Of a stretch of 64,000 nt of DNA, positions 48,966-60,904 are shown piece by piece. This DNA comes from Raphanus sativus (taxonomy: Eukaryota > Streptophyta > Magnoliopsida > Brassicales > Brassicaceae): the NCBI RefSeq assembly GCF_000801105.2, contig NC_079516.1, positions 51,567,265-51,631,264 on the forward strand, written 5' to 3'. The translations under genes and the position numbers were made by a program. Each line of letters starts with the position of its first letter. The stretch's first letter is position 1. The notes under the pieces are model-generated. The model was given only the letters and a program-made list of their open reading frames with translations. It searched no databases and was not told the DNA's origin.

Positions 48966-49922
48966 ATTTAAATAAGCCCAATAAGGCTTATGAGTTTAAT
49001 AAGACTATTTAAGTAAGCCCAATAAGTTTCTTCAATAAACCTTGAAAATTTGATAGGTCGATAAACTCTAATCTATTAATACATCTTTGGTTTTACGAAG
49101 CTCTCTTAAAACTCTATGCTCCTCGCAAGTCACTGTCATTACCTAATCTATTGAGCTAAGTTTTAATTATATTTTTATGAAGCTAGTTTAGGCCAAAAAT
49201 GCTCATCGCAAACCATGAGGATGTCCAATTGGTTCCATTAAATTACCGAATACATTTAAAGTATTAATGATGTAATTTAAGAAGTTAACAACAATTACAT
49301 TTTATGGTTCATTTTTCTTTTGAAATTGTACGCTTTAAAATCCAAAACATAAATAAATTTTAAGTTCCATATTTTAATTTATATGTTTATGTTAATTTTT
49401 TTTTATTTTAGAATCAAGGTTCTGTTCGACTTTAGATGATAAACTAGAGGTATCATTATACGACGCGTGTGGAATTTCCGGAGCTGCTTCGTTACAAAAC
49501 CGTCCACATCATCGATAGATTGATATGAGATTTGAATTTTGAAGGAAAAAAAGGCAAAACCACATGCAAGGCAACGTTGTGAGACTGAGATAGCATAAGT
49601 AAATGAAAGACTAGCTATCGGAAATAAATCTCCACTTCACTTCACGTCACCACTTATCTACTTACACGTCACTCTCATTTTCCACCACTTCTTTTTTTGT
49701 TTTGTTTTTTTGTCGACCTTTATTTGTTTTCTTTAATGTTATTGTTTTTCTTTCAACTAATATTATTGTTTTCTTCGGCCATTAAATACACAACGAGACC
49801 CAGACCCACCAAAGCTTCCACTTATTGGTCTATTTTTTCCACGAACAACAATATCAATTAATTAAATACAGTTTCCTTTTTCTATCGTTTGCGTTTTGAA
49901 CTAGCTAACGTATATAAATATA
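48966..49922. other. Intergenic, no supported gene
   Basis: Between the gene-fragment mosaic and the Helitron at 49923. The repeated text AATAAG(C)CCAATAAG near 48970-49030 is a short local duplication. No terminal inverted repeats that would frame the mosaic could be found here. Confidence 0.4.
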
Positions 49923-52814
49923 CTAGATATGGATCCGTGCATTGCACGGGTTTTATTTGATGTTTTAATTCATGAACACATAAAAAGATTGGAAATATTT
50001 TTCTCACATTAGTTCTTGGATTTTCAGTAGTCATTTTAATAACAATAATCTATTTTCTTACATAATTTTTATTGATATTCTATTTTAATAATAATGGTGT
50101 TTTAAATAGTACATTGATATTTAGTTAATTGAAATATATAGAACTGTGAACTCTCTATATTGTTTATATTGGGTAAGAAAACTAAAAACGACACAATTGA
50201 AAATATTAATATTACATAACACCAGTCAATATTTTTTATCGATAGTCAGCTAAATATCGAATATATTTCTAGATAAAACATCAAATTTATTTACTTTAAC
50301 ATTCATGGTGTGACTTTAACATCTTTTTCTATATACAATATTTTGTAAAACACCATTGTCGGTATGTTTTACAAATTTGAAGTTCTCCAGTTGTAGTGAC
50401 TCTTGATAGTACGACATATAATTGTAAGACTGAACTTGACAAATAGACCAACTTTTTAAGCTTTGACCTTAGTTCTGGTTGATAGTCATTTCATAGAACA
50501 CTCTTATAGAAAATTGAAGTCTTTTCATTTTGAAAGGTCATCTTGCATATGTAGGTATGAGACTTATTCTAAGAATACAAATCTGTTTTTCCACATAACT
50601 TCCGGTTAGGATTTCGACATCAATATTCATATTGTATAGGCGAGTTATCCATAACACTATTCTATTGGAAAGTCTTCATTTTTTATTTAAATTCCTTAAT
50701 AGCATGACCTACAACAATCCATTGGAAAATCATTCTCTTTGATTTAAATTTCATAGTAGCATGATCTACAACAACATAACCAATTTTTATATGTTGATAA
50801 AAATAAACACACATAATCATAATCACATATAAGCATAATAGTCACATTAACTTAGTCACAATACCATAACAGTTGGACAAAATATCCGTAAATTTTGATT
50901 TTATCTGTTTCGATTTGAACCGAAATTTCAAATATATGTAACTCTACAAAGCAAAGAAAATACTTATATGCAATATCTGTAAGAAACGAAGCAAATCAAA
51001 ATATACTAATATTATTAAGAATGAATATCTGATCTGATCCGTTATATGAATACATATACATGTATGTAAAGACGTATATGTATATATATAATTTATATTA
51101 ATATTATATTGTATTAATATTATATTGTATATAAGTTTTCTAGTACTTTTTAATAAATTTATTAAGTTATTTATTAGAATTTTAAAAGTAATAAATTTTT
51201 ATTTTTGTAATAAAATGTTATTATTATTTTATCTTATATTTGGAATTTATGATTTATTTACTAATTTTAATTTATTTTTGCGGATCGAATCGGATATCCG
51301 GTCGAAAATCTAAAATTATCTGAATATCCGGAGCACCGAATATTCGTGTGGCTACATATCGAATTGGATCAAATAATTGATTATTATAACAAAATGGATC
51401 GGATTAGAATATCTCCAAAAATCCGAATATCCGATTCATGTTCACCACTACATCTATATGTTCAAACGGCAAAGTATAATTGTAACAATAACTAATGTAT
51501 AACAGCATGACAATTATATTTTTTTTAGAAAAAGTTCAACGTCAGTTTAATGTGAAGATCGGGATATCTAATTATTTCCTCATGTGACACCAAAAAAAAA
51601 AGATAACACGCGAAGATGTGAAAAAACATGCAAGAAAACTCACCAGATATTTTTCTTGCTCAATCCTGCAAAAAATTATTTTTTAAAACACAAATTGTTT
51701 TTATTATCTTCCTATATATTTTATTAATCATAAGATATTTTAACAAATGTCAAAATTTTATAAGGAAATTAATATCAAATAATCTTTTACAATTATCTTT
51801 TTTGGATTTTGGAAAAAAGAAATTAGTATTAAATAAGTTATTTTACAAACTTCTCTTCTTTAAGATTTGTAAAAAGGAAATTTTCTAAATATTAATATTA
51901 AATAATTTTTAAAATTAAATTTTACAATTAAATATTTTTAAAATTAAATTTTACTATTAAATTAACGAAAATTATTTCTTCAATTTCTTTTAGTTTTATT
52001 AGTATATATATTTTTAATCATGAGATATTCTAACACAACTTCAAAATATTAAGAGAAAAATTACTATCAAGTAATATTTCTAAAATAATATTATTAAGTA
52101 ATTTTTAAATTTTCTTTTACTCTTAAATAATTTCAAAATTCGTTTTTGTTTTTATTTTCTTAGTATATATTGTTTTATTCATGATATATTCTAAAACATG
52201 TCGCATTATTTAAAAAGGAAATTACAATTAAATAATATTTTGTTTAAGATTTTTAAAATGGAAATTTACTATATAATTAATTTCACCAAAAATTGTTTTA
52301 TTATCTTATACATATTTTTAAAATTATGAAGTAGTTTAACACATATCACAATTTTAAATGTATAATTGTCATGTGTCACAATCATGTTAATTAACAACTT
52401 TGAAGAACCAATTTTCCTATTAATAATTTTAGAATATTATTAAGTATTTTTAAAAATTTCCTTTTTACTATTAAATCAATTTTAAAACTAATTTATTTCA
52501 AAATTCGTTTTTGTTATCTTAGTATATATATTTTATATCATTATGAATTTTAACCTCTTTAAAAATATTAAAAGGAAAATTACTATCAAATAATTATTTG
52601 TAACTATGTTTTGTTTAGGATTTTAAAATAGAAAATTACTATTAGATATACTTACAATTACTTTTTTAACAACATTTGTTTTTGTTATTATCTTATATAT
52701 ATATTTTTAGTTATAATATAGATTAACACATGTCGCAATCTTAAAAATTTTAATGACACGTGTCACGATCATGTTAATTAGTAACTTTGAAGAACCAAGC
52801 TTTATGTAATAAGA
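49923..52814 (-). mobile_element. Helitron, about 2.9 kb, minus strand
   Basis: The 3' end on minus is CTAG at 49923-49926, preceded by the hairpin CCGTGCA/TGCACGG (49935-49949). On minus the 5' end reads TCTTATTACATAAAGCTTGG from 52814, directly after A, which I recall as a Brassicaceae Helitron start. The interior is AT-rich without Rep/helicase and contains a decayed hAT-type repeat (50872-51455). The 5' end assignment is less certain than the 3' end. Confidence 0.6.
50872..51455. mobile_element. Decayed relative of the 591-bp hAT-type element
   Basis: Same order of motifs as 42132-42722 (AAAATATCCGTAAATTTTGA at the left, CGGATATCCGG and TTCACC.CTA at the right) but with many changes and no recognisable 8-bp target duplication. 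Nested in the Helitron. Confidence 0.6.
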
Positions 52815-53737
52815 TATAACTTTTTTGAACAAATATATTTTAGGCTTAATAAGTTCAATATACAAAAAGGGGCGATTAACATATGAAGTGTTGAATGAGA
52901 TGTAAAGATCTAAGAGAAAAAAAAAAGGATCTAAGAGCAGTGAAATCTTTTTGGACCCTACTTGTTCGAGAAAAATCCTACTTGCAGAAGATCCACCTTC
53001 TCACAATCTTATCCCATAGCGAATTACATTCTTCTTTCATTTGTATGAACATATAATTTTATTTTCTTTTAAATGTTCCAACTAAAGAAAAAATACAACA
53101 ATCTCTCGAGTAATCAAGAATGATCATAAACTCAAAGCAGCAAAATGTTTTTCCAAGTGAGATGAACGAATATTAGCCCAATAACAATTTTATACTCATA
53201 TTTTTTTATCTATAAGTATTGGCTGTGGGGGAATCAATACTGATTCGCTCGTTCTTTAAAGTTCCGTCAATGATATGAAATATAGCCATATAGGTATTTC
53301 ATTAATATTATTAGCTGTGAAGTACTTACGATGTCCTCCAAAGTCTAAACTCTAAAGTAAAGGTGTGGAAAAGAAAACATTTTGTTTATTCTGTCACAAA
53401 CTAATATATCTATATAATCCCTTATCCATATCCCTTTTCCTGGGGGACAAAATTTGATAGATATAGTAATAGACTAATAGTACATCCTCACCAAGTCATC
53501 ATTCTTCAAAGTGTGATCTCTTTCTCCTCATTCTTTTTAATTTTTAGTGTTTCATCTCATAGCAAACGTTTAAAGTTTAGCAATGTGTTTGAATTAGAAT
53601 CTTAGCTATTGTTAGATTTTCTTCAAGTATATATTGTATATGTTATAGAAGTGAAACACTTTCCTTCTAGTATCAGTTTAAAAATGCTATGAAATAATTA
53701 AATAGAAAAAATGTGGTTATAAAGAAGCACAATTTTG

Positions 53738-54598
53738 TGGAAAGTTAAGCGGGGAGCTCTGTATGTGGGTGATCTGCTCAAAAGAAGAGGCATTCAAACT
53801 GATGGGAAATGCAAGCGATGTGGAGGTGACGAAACCATACTCCATATCCTCCTTACCTGCCCTTTTGCGATGAAGGTGTGGGAGCTCTCCCCTGCTCTGT
53901 TCAAGCCAAACCCCTCTGTGGTGACTTCTGTAACAGAGCTCTTTAATAGCTGCCAAAAAATGGTGAATCTCCCTCCCTCTGGTATCTCTCAACTGCTATT
54001 TCCTTGGATCCTTTGGAACTTATGGACTAGTAGAAACCAGTTGGTGTTTCAAGATAAATTGTTTGATGAGAATGAAGTGATTACAAAAGCTCTCAAAGAT
54101 GGAAGAGAATGGCAACTGGCTCAGCCTCCTAAGCCTGCGTTAATAGCGCAATCACCTCCCATCCATCAAACTGATCGACTCCCGACGTCTACGGCGATAC
54201 ACGTCTTCTCTGATGGAGCGTGGGATAAGAACACTTGCAGGGGTGGAATGGGCTGGATCGTGAAGACCTCCTCCGGTGCAACACTGCTCAGTGGCTCTTC
54301 TCACCGCCGCGTCGTTGCTTCAGCAATGGTTGCCGAAGCTCTGGCCATGAAAGAAGCCATTGGCTATGCTGTTTATGCAGGTTTCAAAGACTTACTCTGT
54401 TTTACAGATTGTAAAAGTCTCTCGGACTACCTCACAGGAAACTCCTCTGTGACTACCGTTCAAGGCATCCTCCACGACATAGGCGTGTTGACTCGATCCT
54501 TGGACTCTATCTCCTTCTTCTTTATCCCTCGTGTTAAGAATGAGGATGCTGATAGCTTAGCAAAAGCAGCTCTTGCTGTGTGTTTTAATTTCCCCTAG
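53738..54598 (+). CDS. C-terminal end of LINE ORF2: zf-RVT and RNase H domains, truncated
   Basis: An uninterrupted frame of about 286 residues opens within the flanking target duplication, so it has no start codon of its own. Residues 1-60 hold the zinc-binding reverse-transcriptase region (CKRCGGDETILHILLTCPFA, C-C-H-C). Residues 155-285 are RNase H with all four acidic positions readable: SDGAW, AEALAM, FTDCKS and EDADSLAK. The reverse transcriptase and endonuclease domains are missing, so it cannot move on its own. The lack of stops suggests a young insertion. Confidence 0.85.
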   Translation, partial: WKVKRGALYVGDLLKRRGIQTDGKCKRCGGDETILHILLTCPFAMKVWELSPALFKPNPSVVTSVTELFNSCQKMVNLPPSGISQLLFPWILWNLWTSRNQLVFQDKLFDENEVITKALKDGREWQLAQPPKPALIAQSPPIHQTDRLPTSTAIHVFSDGAWDKNTCRGGMGWIVKTSSGATLLSGSSHRRVVASAMVAEALAMKEAIGYAVYAGFKDLLCFTDCKSLSDYLTGNSSVTTVQGILHDIGVLTRSLDSISFFFIPRVKNEDADSLAKAALAVCFNFP

Positions 54599-54648
54599 TT
54601 GTAAAACGTTTTCTTTTGAAGCAAGTAATGAAAGGTTTGATCAAAAAA
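53739..54648 (+). mobile_element. 5'-truncated LINE insertion
   Basis: A 0.9 kb insertion flanked by an 18-bp direct repeat AAAGAAGCACAATTTTGT (53721-53738 and 54649-54666), ending in an A run. The same site in the second tandem copy (about 56223-56240) has a single, uninterrupted AAAGAAGCACAATTTTGT, so it is an empty site. Encodes the C-terminal part of LINE ORF2. Confidence 0.93.
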
Positions 54649-55243
54649 AAAGAAGCACAATTTTGTAAAAGATGACATACCACCGTAAAAATAACTTGCA
54701 TGACAATTTACCTGGTAATTCACTAATTTTATATGTACGAGTTTTTTATAATAAGAAAATATAAACAGAAACAAAATGGATACAAAATGAATGATTGTAT
54801 AATTATATTTATGACCTCGATTTGACTTTTGAGGGTCTATATATAGGAGAAACATCAGTCTATGTGTTGAATTTTTCAGTGTCGACATATAATATCGAAT
54901 CTTATCATGGTTACATATGTAAAATCCAAATAAAAACAAATAACATAAAATCTTCTCATCGTACCGTGGTCTATTAATAATTACGAAATATTGATAATTA
55001 ACCACTAAAGACGATGTGTCCAGCTTAGTTATGATTTTTCTTAAATAAAGATGATAATTTTGAAACCAAAACCAGACTACTTCAATGTGTTGAACTTTCG
55101 ATATAATCAGAACAAATTATAAATGGTTGATATAATTGCATATGACGAATCTTCCATCATTGTACCATTATCCAGTTGTTAGTTTATGATTAATTGTTCT
55201 ATATCTGCTGATGAAATAAAACAGCAGCAGTGTCGACATATCA

Positions 55244-56816
55244 AATCTTAAAAATTTTAATGACACGTGTCACGATCATGTTAATTAGTAACTTTGAAGA
55301 ACCAAGCTTTATGTAATAAGATATAACTTTTTTGAACAAATATATTTTAGGCTTAATAAGTTCAATATACAAAAAGGGGCGATTAACATATGAAGTGTTG
55401 AATGAGATGTAAAGATCTAAGAGAAAAAAAAAGGATCTAAGAGCAGTGAAATCTTTTTGGACCCTACTTGTTCGAGAAAATCCTACTTGCAGAAGATCCA
55501 CCTTCTCACAATCTTATCCCATAGCGAATTACATTCTTCTTTCATTTGTATGAACATATAATTTTATTTTCTTTTAAATGTTCCAACTAAAGAAAAAATA
55601 CAACAATCTCTCGAGTAATCAAGAATGATCATAAACTCAAAGCAGCAAAATGTTTTTCCAAGTGAGATGAACGAATATTAGCCCAATAACAATTTTATAC
55701 TCATATTTTTTTATCTATAAGTATTGGCTGTGGGGGAATCAATACTGATTCGCTCGTTCTTTAAAGTTCCGTCAATGATATGAAATATAGCCATATAGGT
55801 ATTTCATTAATATTATTAGCTGTGAAGTACTTACGATGTCCTCCAAAGTCTAAACTCTAAAGTAAAGGTGTGGAAAAGAAAACATTTTGTTTATTCTGTC
55901 ACAAACTAATATATCTATATAATCCCTTATCCATATCCCTTTTCCTGGGGACAAATTTGATAGATATAGTAATAGACTAATAGTACATCCTCACCAAGTC
56001 ATCATTCTTCAAAGTGTGATCTCTTTCTCCTCATTCTTTTTAATTTTTAGTGTTTCATCTCATAGCAAACGTTTAAAGTTTAGCAATGTGTTTGAATTAG
56101 AATCTTAGCTGTTGTTAGATTTTCTTCGAGTATATATTGTATATGTTATAGAAGTGAAACACTTTCCTTCTAGTATCAGTTTAAAATGCTATGAAATAAT
56201 TAAATAGAAAAAATGTGGTTATAAAGAAGCACAATTTTGTAAAAGATGACATACCACCGTAAAAATAACTTGCATGACAATTTACCTGGTAATTCACTAA
56301 TTTTATATGTACGAGTTTTTTATAATAAGAAAATATAAACAGAAACAAAATGGATACAAAATGAATGATTGTATAATTATATTTATGACCTCGATTTGAC
56401 TTTTGAGGGTCTATATATAGGAGAAACATCAGTCTATGTGTTGAATTTTTCAGTGTCGACATATAATATCGAATCTTATCATGGTTACATATGTAAAATC
56501 CAAATAAAAACAAATAACATAAAATCTTCTCATCGTACCGTGGTCTATTAATAATTACGAAATATTGATAATTAACCACTAAAGACGATGTGTCCAGCTT
56601 AGTTATGATTTTTCTTAAATAAAGATGATAATTTTGAAACCAAAACCAGACTACTTCAATGTGTTGAACTTTCGATATAATCAGAACAAATTATGAATGG
56701 TTGATATAATTGCATATGACGAATCTTCCATCATTGTACCATTATCCAGTTGTTAGTTTATGATTAATTGTTCTATATCTGCTGATGAAATAAAACAGCA
56801 GCAGTGTCGACATATC
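55244..56816. repeat. Tandem duplication, copy 2 (uninterrupted)
   Basis: Direct repeat of 52737-55243 without the LINE insertion, 1573 bases. It includes a duplicate of the Helitron 5' end (near 55246-55324) and a palindromic GACACGTGTC. Differences from copy 1 are a few substitutions and one- or two-base indels in homopolymers. Confidence 0.92.
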
Positions 56817-56822
56817 AATCTT

Positions 56823-57500
56823 TATGTGTAATGATTTAAAAGGGATCAAACCACGTTTGATTATACATATCTGATAGTACTATTTTCGAGTTGTTATTAA
56901 AAATAATTTGTCTAGTCTATCACATACAAATTAGTCTATCACATAATAATATTTTTGTGGAAAATAATTTGCATAGTATGATTGGGATATATATATTATA
57001 CACGTGTCTTCGTGTGTATTTCTGCAGTTCTGCTCGTCTACAAAGTAAAAAAAATGTCTGATGAACTATTTCACGATCTATAGTCCATTCCATGATTACA
57101 TGCGTGCTAATTACAAGGTAATTTACGTATGCGATACAAATAATGACTAATCATCACAATGATAATCCTACGAGTTTATTTTACCAGGCATGAATTCTGA
57201 TAAAGTGGATTACCTTTCCTGTGAAGAAAAAAGTGAATTATTTAAATTTAAAACTGTTAATTTATGGTTTAATGCATTCAAGAATGCTCCTGATTACTTG
57301 TATTAGTCGCGTTTGTCAAAAAAAAAGAATGCTCCTGATTATTCTTCTCTTTACAACTATTAAATTAATCTTTTTATTCTATAGAAATTAGAATCCATAA
57401 ACTTTAAAATCGATCTTAATACATGCAAAGACTAAAGTTGCCATATAACATCCAAAAGACACTATAATCCCCAAAGAGTACGAATGCTTGACGTATAAAC
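56823..57500. other. Intergenic, no supported gene
   Basis: AT-rich. A short direct repeat GAATGCTCCTGATTA occurs at about 57281 and 57328 around an A run, suggesting a very small insertion. No gene. Confidence 0.4.
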
Positions 57501-57503
57501 TAA

Positions 57504-58387
57504 GGGTTTGATTGGTAGAGCATTAGTATTAGCATTATGTTCCTTATTATCCAATCAACGTTGATAACAAAAGCATTTAGAAAAGCATTTACATGATGCT
57601 AATGTTCTCCAAATGCTCTTTGCTCAATGCTCTCATATGAAACTTTTGGAAGAGCATTTGCATTTAGAATATATATAAATTCAAAAATAATTTTATATAA
57701 TTAATTTATATATGTTTAATAATATAAAAGTTATGTTTATAATAAAAAAATTATATTTTAAAAAAAAACTAAAAGTTGTGATTAATTATTATTATTTTTT
57801 AAATAACAATATTTCACATTTAAAATATAATAAAATTTATATAACTACACATATCATTTATTATTTTTAATAAAAAACATAACATAATATATATTTATAT
57901 ATTATAAATAAAAACATTTATATTATTTTTAAATAAATAAATTATATGTCATAGATTATTTTTATGATAATATTATATATGGATCATTTGTTGCTCAACC
58001 AATAAATAAATAATGATGATTTTATATAAATTATTTTAATTTATTTATTTTATTTAATTTTATCAAATTGTTTTTATATCCAAAAATAAATTTTATTTTT
58101 AAATATATTTTATTTTTTTAATAATATTATTTCACATTTAAAAATTAATTTAATTTATAAATTAAATAAGATTCATTATTTTTAATAACAAATATATTAT
58201 TAATATATATTATAATTTAATATATATTAGTTTCAAATAAATATATTATATAATAACTTTTATGATAATTTTGAAATTGTATAATGCTACTGCTCTACCA
58301 ATCACTTTATTAAAAATTTTAATGAGAGCATAAAGCTTCTGCAGCATTCTACTACTTTTTTTTTCATCTGCTGTACCAATCAAGGTC
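57504..58387. mobile_element. PIF/Harbinger-type MITE, 884 bp
   Basis: Ends GGGTTTGATTGGTAGAGCAT and (inverted) GACCTTGATTGGTACAGCAG, with a 3-bp TAA target duplication (57501-57503, 58388-58390). Near the ends are repeated GAGCATT / AATGCT motifs. The interior is very AT-rich and non-coding. Confidence 0.7.
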
Positions 58388-58390
58388 TAA

Positions 58391-59691
58391 GATTGCATAT
58401 TGTATAGTCCCCAAGTGCTGTGCTAGTGTTCATTGAACTAGCACTTGTTTTAAGATAAAACTGTATTACAATAACTTAATAGTACATTTATACACAACTT
58501 AGTTCAGTTACTTTTATAAGCATGGACATAAGAGCATGGTGTATTTCAGTGGATTACTATATATAATACAAACACATAGTCGCCTTTATATGTCGACGCC
58601 TGTGTAATCACCTGTACGTGTATGTGTATATGTGTTTTTGTGACCGGCAAGATGAGTAGGGATGAGATAACGCATGCCCTACAAATCTTAATCTTCTCAC
58701 TTTGTAAAGCAAAAAGGAAGGAACGAAAATAAATTATAGTTGCACGCCACTTACTCAGTCTACGCTTTCGTGATTATGCTCATTGAGTTATCCATTATAC
58801 TTTAAAAAGATTTAAGAACTGGAGTTAACGATATTTTAAGTTGTATCCGCATAGCTCAAAACCTTTTTTTTGTAGTGACTGAGAAATTGGTTCCTTATCG
58901 AGAACAAAAAGTCTATTCATATGATGAGACATTTTCAAGTAAATCACTTCACCTTCTTTGTTGGATTAATTATACATTTTGTACATGTCATAGATCATTA
59001 TTTAAAGTTACGATATAGCAAACAGTTTTGTTTATTTCGTAGTTGTGGCTGATTTTGTTACCTAACTCTCATTAATTAACCTTTTAAGATATATTTTAAA
59101 AGACATATCCATCATATTTTATTTTTTCATATAACTTTGAAATAGTTAGGTAAACTTTAGCTTTCCTCTTTTCTTTTTTTTAAAAAAAAAAATTCTTCCA
59201 GCAACACATATATTAGCAAACAAGATAAGAGGGGTAGAGACAAAGAAGTTTGATAATTATTCTTGAGGAAAAGAAGTAAAGGATGTTAGATGCATGCATC
59301 TATAAGGAACAGAGGCAGATTGATCTTTAGAGAGAAATATGCAATTAAAGTGGGAACGTGAGGAAAAGAGTGAGAGGTTGATTTTGACTGGTATATATAT
59401 ATATGATGTTTTGGATTAATTGTCTATGACCTCCTTGCTTCTATGGTACAATCCTCTTCCCGCTGAGCCTCCTTTTACTGCACCAATTCCATAACATATT
59501 TGATCTTCACAACCAAAAACTGTTATACCATTCCCACCATGTTGTAGTCTAGACATCTTGTTGTGACGGACCACAGTAGATATCCGTTATCAAATGTCTA
59601 ATGCCTCAATAAGATATTGTCTGTTTTAAACCTAAAAGATTTGTTTTTGAATTTCTACTTTTAAAATACCTCATACTAATTGAGATTGACC

Positions 59692-59737
<46 letters not shown>

Positions 59738-60800
59738 TTTTATTTTTGTCTAATATTCAATTTGGAAATTGGATTACCTTTTTATTTACTCTCACTTCTA
59801 TACAATTATCATTTTTATACTAACCGACTAAATCATATACTGTATTGCATAAAAAATTATGAAAGTTACTTTTGACATCAGTTTTTCGTTTTCTTATATG
59901 TTTGCTTATCCATAGTACGTTTTATATTATATATAGGCCTGTATATACCAAGAAAACGTGGAAACGTTTTTATGAAATGATATGCCCGAATAACATAGTG
60001 TCATTGTCATTAGTATTTGACCACTATCAACTTGGAAATTGGGATAACAATAATTAAATCTACGATTTCACCAAAATAAAAGTAACAATGTTTTTGTAAA
60101 ACCATTTTAAACTACCATAAATAATGCCGCAATGCATATACCACAAGAGTTGAATGCATACAATTTACACATTGAAAGGAAGTAAATAATGATAATTATC
60201 GAGTCTCAAGAAAAAAAAATATTACATGCAAGTGAACTATGACTAAAAAGGTTTCTCGAAACAATAGTGCACATGATTGTACACTACAATATCCCGAGAC
60301 TTTTTAAGTGGATAAACATGACATACTCTCAATCTTTTTCTTTAATCAAAAGATAATAGAACCGAAAAATATATATAATTTCAAACTCCCTATATTATGC
60401 TTTGTTATCCAAACTCCCTAATTATTTAATAATCATTCCTGAAAGACATTAATTCAAGGTATTACAAACTAACTGGCTATGAATATGATGCGATACCATT
60501 TGCGAATTTTCAAGTTTAATTGTTCATCAAAGATAATTAATGACATCTCAAGATTTTTTGTTCATCGATTTGATTCGATATCTCTCTCTACTATTCTTCA
60601 TGAATCAAGTGTAAGATCACAGAACAACGTACGCGTCACACACCTTCAACACCCAATTGAATGCCAGAAAAAAAATTTCTATTTTGAGATACCCCTAACA
60701 CACACAACAAAGAGACATTTTTTGACAAAAAGAGAGACATTTATCTAAGAAAATCAAATTATTAAAAAAAGAAAAAAAGACAAAGACAGGAATGTAGACA
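58391..60800. other. Intergenic upstream of MAX2
   Basis: No supported gene. It includes an AT microsatellite at 59694-59733. Short ORFs (for example 59872-60057 and 60479-60748) have no family signature. Confidence 0.5.
59694..59733. repeat. (AT)n microsatellite
   Basis: About 20 uninterrupted TA units. Confidence 0.9.
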
Positions 60801-60802
60801 TC

Positions 60803-60812
60803 GCCACGTGGC
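60803..60812 (+). promoter_or_regulatory. Palindromic G-box in the MAX2 promoter/leader
   Basis: GCCACGTGGC is a perfect 10-bp palindrome with a CACGTG core, about 95 bases upstream of the MAX2 ATG. G-boxes bind bZIP and bHLH factors (for example HY5 and PIFs). Binding here is inferred. Confidence 0.6.
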
Positions 60813-60904
60813 TATCTATCCTCCCGACAAAACTCTCTTCTTCTTCACTAAATCTTAACTCAAAAAAACACTTCCAAGATTTTGCTTCCTCTTCTAATCT
60901 CCCC

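Larger units (their letters stand above)
52737..55243. repeat. Tandem duplication, copy 1 (interrupted by a LINE)
   Basis: The segment starting AATCTTAAAAATTTTAATGA and ending GTCGACATATCA is repeated directly at 55244-56816 with very few differences. Copy 1 contains a 928-base LINE insertion (including the duplicated target) and is otherwise about 1579 bases. The first 78 bases are the 5' end of the Helitron. The breakpoints share AATCTT. Confidence 0.92.

Noticed and set aside
54595..55005. 136-codon and 132-codon minus-strand ORFs repeated at 54595 and 56181
   Set aside because: They are identical only because of the tandem duplication; AT-rich, Tyr/Phe/Ile-rich, no domain.
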